Positions 59,690-64,000 of a stretch of DNA of 64,000 nucleotides are shown here, one piece after another. The translations under genes were made by a program, and so were the position numbers. The notes below the pieces were generated by a model that saw nothing but the letters and a program-made list of their open reading frames with translations, was not told the DNA's origin and ran no database searches. How positions within the stretch are numbered: position 1 is the stretch's first letter; each line of letters opens with the position of its first letter. The DNA is from VXPW01 sp965115815. Lineage in GTDB: Bacteria; Pseudomonadota; Alphaproteobacteria; TMED109. The stretch lies in assembly GCA_965115815.1 (NCBI GenBank), contig OZ220465.1:682001-746000 (forward strand). The letters are read 5' to 3'.

Positions 59690-60206
59690 GCGCGCCCGGC
59701 CGCCGGGCGGCCACACGGCGGGTCCGGGTCCTGGCTTGCAGAGTTCGTTCGCCGGCCTATAGTGAGCGCCGAGCGTTCGTCGGGGCCGCCTGCGGATGTC
59801 TCATGTGTGCAAAATCCAAGGGCCCCTTTCCGGGGTTTCTTCCGCAGTCGAAGGGGAGCCTCGACGATGAACCAACTGATGTGCAAAAACGTGGCGACGG
59901 CCTGCAGCGTGGTCGTGCTCGCATTCGGGCTGGCGGCGTGCAGCAGCAGCACCAAGAAGCCCGCGGATGGGAATGGGGGTACTCCTCCGGCCAATGGGGG
60001 TACTCCTCCGGCCGACGAGATGGATTCTGAGCTCAAGCAGCAGCAGGATGCGGCCAAGGCGGCCGAGACGGCGGCCAAGGCCGCATCGGATCTCGCGTCC
60101 CAGGGCATGGCGGCGTCCGACGACGATCCGGCCAAGACCGGCGCGGATGCGGCGCAGACGGCGGTGATGAACCTCGTGTCCATCCAGCTTCCTGCGAAGG
60201 CGAAGA
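59690..60206 (+). repeat. Second copy of the promoter and N-terminal coding repeat
   Basis: Matches 53851-54368 nearly base for base. It includes the promoter and the signal peptide of lipoprotein gene 2. Confidence 0.85.
59736..59763 (+). promoter_or_regulatory. Promoter of lipoprotein gene 2
   Basis: TTGCAG at 59736-59741 and TATAGT at 59758-59763, 16-base spacer, identical to the gene 1 promoter. Confidence 0.6.
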
Positions 60207-61894
60207 TGTATGCCGACGAGGCCAAAGCGGCGGCCGAGGCGGCGAAGGAGGCCTACGACCTGGCCAAGGCGGCAGCCGCGAAGGCGGCGGCGGCGACCAG
60301 CGTGCTGGTGGCGACCGAGGCAAGGATCGACGCCGAGGAGGCCCAGAAGGACGCCGAGGCGCAGGCCAAGACCGCCAATGACAAGGCCCAGATGGCGGTG
60401 GACGAGGCCCAGGGGATCGCGTACGCCGACGGAACCTACACGGTCGGCGCCATGTCGATCACGCCCGGCCCGGAGAGGACCACGCAAACCGTCGACGGCA
60501 AGTCGCTGACGACCGGCCGTCTCGGGTCGGACGACGGCATCAGCCAGAAGACCGTCTACCGGGCGGCGGACGAGTCGAGCGGTCCGGAGCTGACGGTGAC
60601 CACCAAGGTGACCCATATGGTGGCCGACAGGAGGGAACGAATCCTTCACGCTGAGACGATAGCGACCCCCTCCTTGACCGCCCGCGCGACGCCGGCAGGA
60701 GGCCTGCTGGCATCGCCGGAGATTCCTGCGGGCCGCGAGGTCCGGGTCAGCCACATGTACGATTCGGAGGACGACAAGTCTCGTCTCTGGCTCGTCACGC
60801 ATTACATGGGCAAGGCAACCGTCGGGTTCTTCTATCGAGAAGCGACCGAAGTAATAGCCACCGTAGACCAGGAAGACGATGCTCCCTACGGCAGGTGGGC
60901 GAAGGATGACACGAATACGGACTATGCTGGGGGGCCGAAGGTGGTGCGGAAGGCGGAAGGCAACTTCTACTTGGCCTCTTCGGGTTCGGTCACTAGCGGC
61001 AGGATCTGGAACGGGAGCGCCTATACCTTCAGCATTAAGGTAGGCGAGGAGGAGGAAGTACTCGAAGAAGGCGACGTCTTCTACGTCCTCGACGACCGGA
61101 ACGAACCGGCGAATCCCGCCAACAACCGCAGGACATGGCTGGAACTGGTCTCGACCACCACCAAGCCGGACGGGACGAAATCGTTCCAGTACAAGCTGAT
61201 CCAAGCTTGGACGGGAGACTACCGGGGAGACCCCGGGAAAGTATCCGTTTCCGACTTTCCGGAATCGATCGCCTACGATCATGTCAATTTCGGCCTGTGG
61301 TCCATGCTGGACGAGGCCGGCAAGAAGCCGAAGGAACTGGGCATCGCATTCGCCCGGGCCAAGCAGGGCGGCAGCATGACCGCCGCCGCCGCCATGCCGA
61401 CCAGCGGCACCGCCACCTACAACGGTTCCTGGGCGGCGCATGTGCGCGAGAGGGCCGTCGTCTCGGGCCCCGGCAGAGTCACGCAACCCTCTCCGATTTC
61501 CGAACAAAGCGGCAATTCGGTGGTGACGGCGGACTTTGCGAAGAATACCGTCAAGGTCAACCTGCACCAGCTTGCCATGCTTGAGGGCGACATTTCCGGC
61601 AACATGTTCTCGGGGACCAAGATCTCCGACGTCAAGGACGGAAAGGGGAATCTGGCCGCCGCGGCCGATGGAAGCGGCTTCACGGGCGCGTTCAGCGGCA
61701 GCTTCTTTGGGTCGGCGGCCGAGGAGGTCGGCGGCGTGTTCGACTACACGTCGGAGGACAAGGGCGCGTTCCGCGGCGCCTTCGGCGGCTCGAAGTCCGG
61801 CATGCCGATGGCCGAGACGGTCGCGACGACAGGGGGTCCCGTCCCGGGCGGCTTTAAGCTGATCGATCGTCGGATGGACCGTCTGCCCGAATAG
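59867..61894 (+). CDS. Long TbpB-like surface lipoprotein 2
   Basis: A 675-residue lipoprotein. The first 110 or so residues, including lipobox LAAC (Cys25), the NGGTPPA linker and most of the helical stalk, match lipoprotein 1. The middle (about 190-510) is different, with acidic clusters such as VGEEEEVLEEGD. The C-terminal barrel has AMPTSGTATYNGSWAAHV, LEGDISGNMFSGTK and FFGSAAEEVGGVFDYTSEDKG, ending in a GAFRGAFGG-type strand, followed by an extra tail of about 27 residues. Its last 137 codons occur again at 63474-63884. A terminator and then the Slam gene follow, so exporter and cargo are neighbours. Ends with TAG. Confidence 0.8.
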   Translation: MNQLMCKNVATACSVVVLAFGLAACSSSTKKPADGNGGTPPANGGTPPADEMDSELKQQQDAAKAAETAAKAASDLASQGMAASDDDPAKTGADAAQTAVMNLVSIQLPAKAKMYADEAKAAAEAAKEAYDLAKAAAAKAAAATSVLVATEARIDAEEAQKDAEAQAKTANDKAQMAVDEAQGIAYADGTYTVGAMSITPGPERTTQTVDGKSLTTGRLGSDDGISQKTVYRAADESSGPELTVTTKVTHMVADRRERILHAETIATPSLTARATPAGGLLASPEIPAGREVRVSHMYDSEDDKSRLWLVTHYMGKATVGFFYREATEVIATVDQEDDAPYGRWAKDDTNTDYAGGPKVVRKAEGNFYLASSGSVTSGRIWNGSAYTFSIKVGEEEEVLEEGDVFYVLDDRNEPANPANNRRTWLELVSTTTKPDGTKSFQYKLIQAWTGDYRGDPGKVSVSDFPESIAYDHVNFGLWSMLDEAGKKPKELGIAFARAKQGGSMTAAAAMPTSGTATYNGSWAAHVRERAVVSGPGRVTQPSPISEQSGNSVVTADFAKNTVKVNLHQLAMLEGDISGNMFSGTKISDVKDGKGNLAAAADGSGFTGAFSGSFFGSAAEEVGGVFDYTSEDKGAFRGAFGGSKSGMPMAETVATTGGPVPGGFKLIDRRMDRLPE

Positions 61895-62010
61895 GCGCCG
61901 CCGCCACGGCCCTGGCGACACCGGGGCGCCCGGTCCATCGGGCCCGGGCGCCCCGGTTTTTTTCCGCAGCGGACCGGGAACTCTGTGCGTGCATCGATCT
62001 GCGGGTGTGG
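61484..62010 (+). repeat. Direct repeat, first copy (lipoprotein 3' end through Slam start)
   Basis: Identical, as far as I can compare, to 63474-64000 at an offset of 1,990 bases. It covers the last 137 codons of lipoprotein 2, the terminator and the start of the Slam gene. Confidence 0.92.
61921..61963 (+). terminator. Rho-independent terminator after lipoprotein gene 2
   Basis: A 13-bp stem (CCGGGGCGCCCGG / CCGGGCGCCCCGG) with a 10-base loop, then seven Ts. It sits between the lipoprotein and Slam, so Slam either depends on leakage or has its own weak promoter. Confidence 0.9.
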
Positions 62011-63329
62011 CGATTCTCCTCCTTCTGCTCGTGCGGGTTCTGGCCGGGACTCCCGTGTCCGCACAGGAGGATTCGGGCCGGGAGCCGCCGGCGGGCGGGA
62101 TCTCTGCCGAGGTCCTGATCGAGGCCGCGCGGACGGCCTTGGTGGCGGGGCAGCCCGAGGATGCGGCGGTCCTTCTCGAGGGGGTGCCGCCGGGCGAGGG
62201 GCCGGCCGACGATCTTGATTTCCTGCACGGATCGATTGCGATGCAGCGAGGCGACTGGCAGGGAGCGATCGCGCGGTTCCGGGCGATGCTGGCGCGCAAC
62301 CCCGACCTGCCCCGGGTGCGGCTCGACCTGGCGCTGGCGTATTTCCAGGCCGGGGAGGACCGCAACGCAGCGCGGCATTTCCGTCTGGCGCTCGGGTCGG
62401 GCCCTCTGCCCGAGGCGGTGCGCGCCAATGCCCTGGCCTTCCTCGACCGGATCCGGCGGCGCAAGCGCTGGTCGGTCACCGGCGCGCTGGCCCTCGCGCC
62501 CGACACCAACATCAACGCCGCCACCGATGCACGCCGGATTACGCTGTCCGGCGTGCCCGCCACGCTGTCGGACGAGGCCCGCCGGACCAGCGGGGTCGGG
62601 GTGACGGCGAACCTGTACGGAAGCCGCGAGGAGCGGCTCTCGCCCGACCTGCGGTTCCGGGTGGGCGGCGGGCTTCGGACCCGGACCTACCGGGAGGGCG
62701 CCTTCAACGACCGCCTGCTCAGCCTGCGCGCCGGTCCGCGCTTTCTGTTCCCCGCGTTCGACCTGCGCACCGAGGGGACCGCCGGCCAGCGCTGGATTGC
62801 CGGCGATACGTTCAGCCGGACCCAGGGCATCGAACTGACGGGCAGCTGGCTGGCCGGGCCGACCTGGCGGCTGGGCGCGACGCTCCGGCACGAGCGGGTC
62901 GACTATGAGGGATTTCGCGGCCGGGGTACCACGGCTGCGGCCGGGGTCGATCTGGTGCATGCTCTGGGCCCGGCGACGCTGCTGCAGGCGGATGCCGGGT
63001 GGAGCCGCGAGGCGCTGGATCAGAAGGGCTATTCGTGGCGCGCGTTCACGGTCGGATGGTCGGGGTCGCGCGAGCTCCCCCGCGGCTTCGTGGCGAGCGG
63101 GGGAGCGACCCGCGTGTGGCGCCGGTACGGTGCCCCGCTCCCGTGGCTCGGTCCGGACGCGCGGTGGGACCGGACGTGGGCGGCGTGGGTGCGGCTGTCC
63201 AACCGGTATGTCGCACTGTTCGGCTTCATGCCGGAAATCACCGTGCGCTACGAGCGGCGGAAGAGCAACCTCGTGCTCTACGACTACACCCGCGCCGTCG
63301 GCGAACTCGGCGTCGTCAGAACCTTCTGA
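61989..63329 (+). CDS. Surface lipoprotein assembly modifier (Slam, DUF560)
   Basis: A 446-residue outer-membrane protein of the Slam family, which moves TbpB-like lipoproteins to the cell surface. A signal peptide ends near VSAQ (about residue 26). TPR-like helices (about 38-150) include DDLDFLHGSIAMQRGDWQGA and RVRLDLALAYFQAGEDRNA. From RKRWSVTGALALAPDTNINAA (about 158) to the end is the DUF560 barrel, closing on a terminal Phe. Start GTG at 61989; ends with TGA. Its position right after a TbpB-like lipoprotein supports cargo pairing. A second copy starts at 63979 and runs off the window. Confidence 0.87.
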   Translation: MHRSAGVAILLLLLVRVLAGTPVSAQEDSGREPPAGGISAEVLIEAARTALVAGQPEDAAVLLEGVPPGEGPADDLDFLHGSIAMQRGDWQGAIARFRAMLARNPDLPRVRLDLALAYFQAGEDRNAARHFRLALGSGPLPEAVRANALAFLDRIRRRKRWSVTGALALAPDTNINAATDARRITLSGVPATLSDEARRTSGVGVTANLYGSREERLSPDLRFRVGGGLRTRTYREGAFNDRLLSLRAGPRFLFPAFDLRTEGTAGQRWIAGDTFSRTQGIELTGSWLAGPTWRLGATLRHERVDYEGFRGRGTTAAAGVDLVHALGPATLLQADAGWSREALDQKGYSWRAFTVGWSGSRELPRGFVASGGATRVWRRYGAPLPWLGPDARWDRTWAAWVRLSNRYVALFGFMPEITVRYERRKSNLVLYDYTRAVGELGVVRTF

Positions 63330-63473
63330 CGGCCAGGGGCCGCACGCGGCCGACCGCAGGATCCCGTCGCCGGCGCCCCGCCCGGCTCCGGACCTTGGAC
63401 TCCATGCTGCTTCCGCATGGCGGGTGTCCGCATGGCGGGGTGCGTTTCGACGAACGTGCGGAGGATCCGGATC

Positions 63474-63884
63474 CAACCCTCTCCGATTTCCGAACAAAGC
63501 GGCAATTCGGTGGTGACGGCGGACTTTGCGAAGAATACCGTCAAGGTCAACCTGCACCAGCTTGCCATGCTTGAGGGCGACATTTCCGGCAACATGTTCT
63601 CGGGGACCAAGATCTCCGACGTCAAGGACGGAAAGGGGAATCTGGCCGCCGCGGCCGATGGAAGCGGCTTCACGGGCGCGTTCAGCGGCAGCTTCTTTGG
63701 GTCGGCGGCCGAGGAGGTCGGCGGCGTGTTCGACTACACGTCGGAGGACAAGGGCGCGTTCCGCGGCGCCTTCGGCGGCTCGAAGTCCGGCATGCCGATG
63801 GCCGAGACGGTCGCGACGACAGGGGGTCCCGTCCCGGGCGGCTTTAAGCTGATCGATCGTCGGATGGACCGTCTGCCCGAATAG
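63474..63884 (+). pseudogene. Promoterless lipoprotein C-terminal module
   Basis: Encodes the same 137 C-terminal residues as lipoprotein 2 (from SPISEQSGNSVVTADF to the TAG), with no signal peptide, start or N-terminal domain. It begins abruptly at 63474 after unrelated sequence. It could act as a silent cassette or be a by-product of tandem duplication. Confidence 0.85.
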
Positions 63885-63910
63885 GCGCCGCCGCCACGGC
63901 CCTGGCGACA

Positions 63911-63953
63911 CCGGGGCGCCCGGTCCATCGGGCCCGGGCGCCCCGGTTTTTTT
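63911..63953 (+). terminator. Second copy of the lipoprotein terminator
   Basis: Same stem, loop and T-tract as 61921-61963. Confidence 0.9.
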
Positions 63954-63978
63954 CCGCAGCGGACCGGGAACTCTGTGC

Positions 63979-64000
63979 GTGCATCGATCTGCGGGTGTGG
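63979..64000 (+). CDS. Start of a second Slam gene, cut by the window end
   Basis: Only the GTG and the first seven codons are visible, identical to the start at 61989. Whether the whole gene is duplicated cannot be seen. Confidence 0.6.

Overview
The window is GC-rich DNA, probably from a Gram-negative proteobacterium. It has a type V autotransporter, TbpB-like surface lipoproteins with a Slam outer-membrane exporter, a complete pqqABCDE operon and TGA-ending core genes. I cannot place the species. The very heavy load of nested insertion sequences, MITEs and group II introns suggests a genome with relaxed selection, such as a host-associated or recently bottlenecked lineage; that is inference.

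Layout. 0.3-8.8 kb: an SDR oxidoreductase, a 1,875-residue FN3-repeat autotransporter and a protein of ten exact 21-residue leucine-rich repeats. 9.4-22.7 kb: an accessory island ending at the 3' end of tRNA-Arg(CCG). It holds a decayed ImmA-like peptidase/PIN pair, IS3 and IS66 remnants, a MobF relaxase fragment, an ISNCY element followed by three tandem 195-bp MITEs, a Tn5-like IS with a DruA-type (DUF4338) domain, and an IS630 invaded by two tandem group II introns, one of which contains a third intron. 22.7-32.4 kb: the conserved core, with tRNA-Arg, rhodanese and pqqEDCBA on the minus strand, and a sulfurtransferase, def, fmt, an ABC-2 permease, argD and argF on the plus strand. 32.6-34.3 kb: three overlapping or adjacent genes of unknown function. 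34.9-53.9 kb: a second mobile zone with several nested IS4-type elements, a lone TbpB-like lipoprotein, an intact ISNCY, a MITE, an abiEi/abiEii toxin-antitoxin pair with two palindromic operators, and IS5, IS1380 and a second ISNCY type. 53.9-64 kb: two long surface-lipoprotein genes with an identical promoter and N-terminus but different middles, a Slam gene, and a further promoterless copy of the lipoprotein C-terminal module followed by the start of another Slam copy, separated by ISAs1 and IS4 debris.

How the genes may work together. The best candidate for an unusual system is the lipoprotein/Slam locus. Its shared 5' expression cassette, variable centre and repeated C-terminal barrel module look like parts that recombination could reshuffle to vary the cell surface. 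Two further themes cross the window. The DruA-type domain is joined to at least three different transposase types. Five transposase genes, in four families, are each cut by one in-frame TAG while the downstream frame remains open; TAG still clearly ends ordinary genes here. PQQ made by the pqq operon would serve quinoprotein dehydrogenases that are not encoded in this window.
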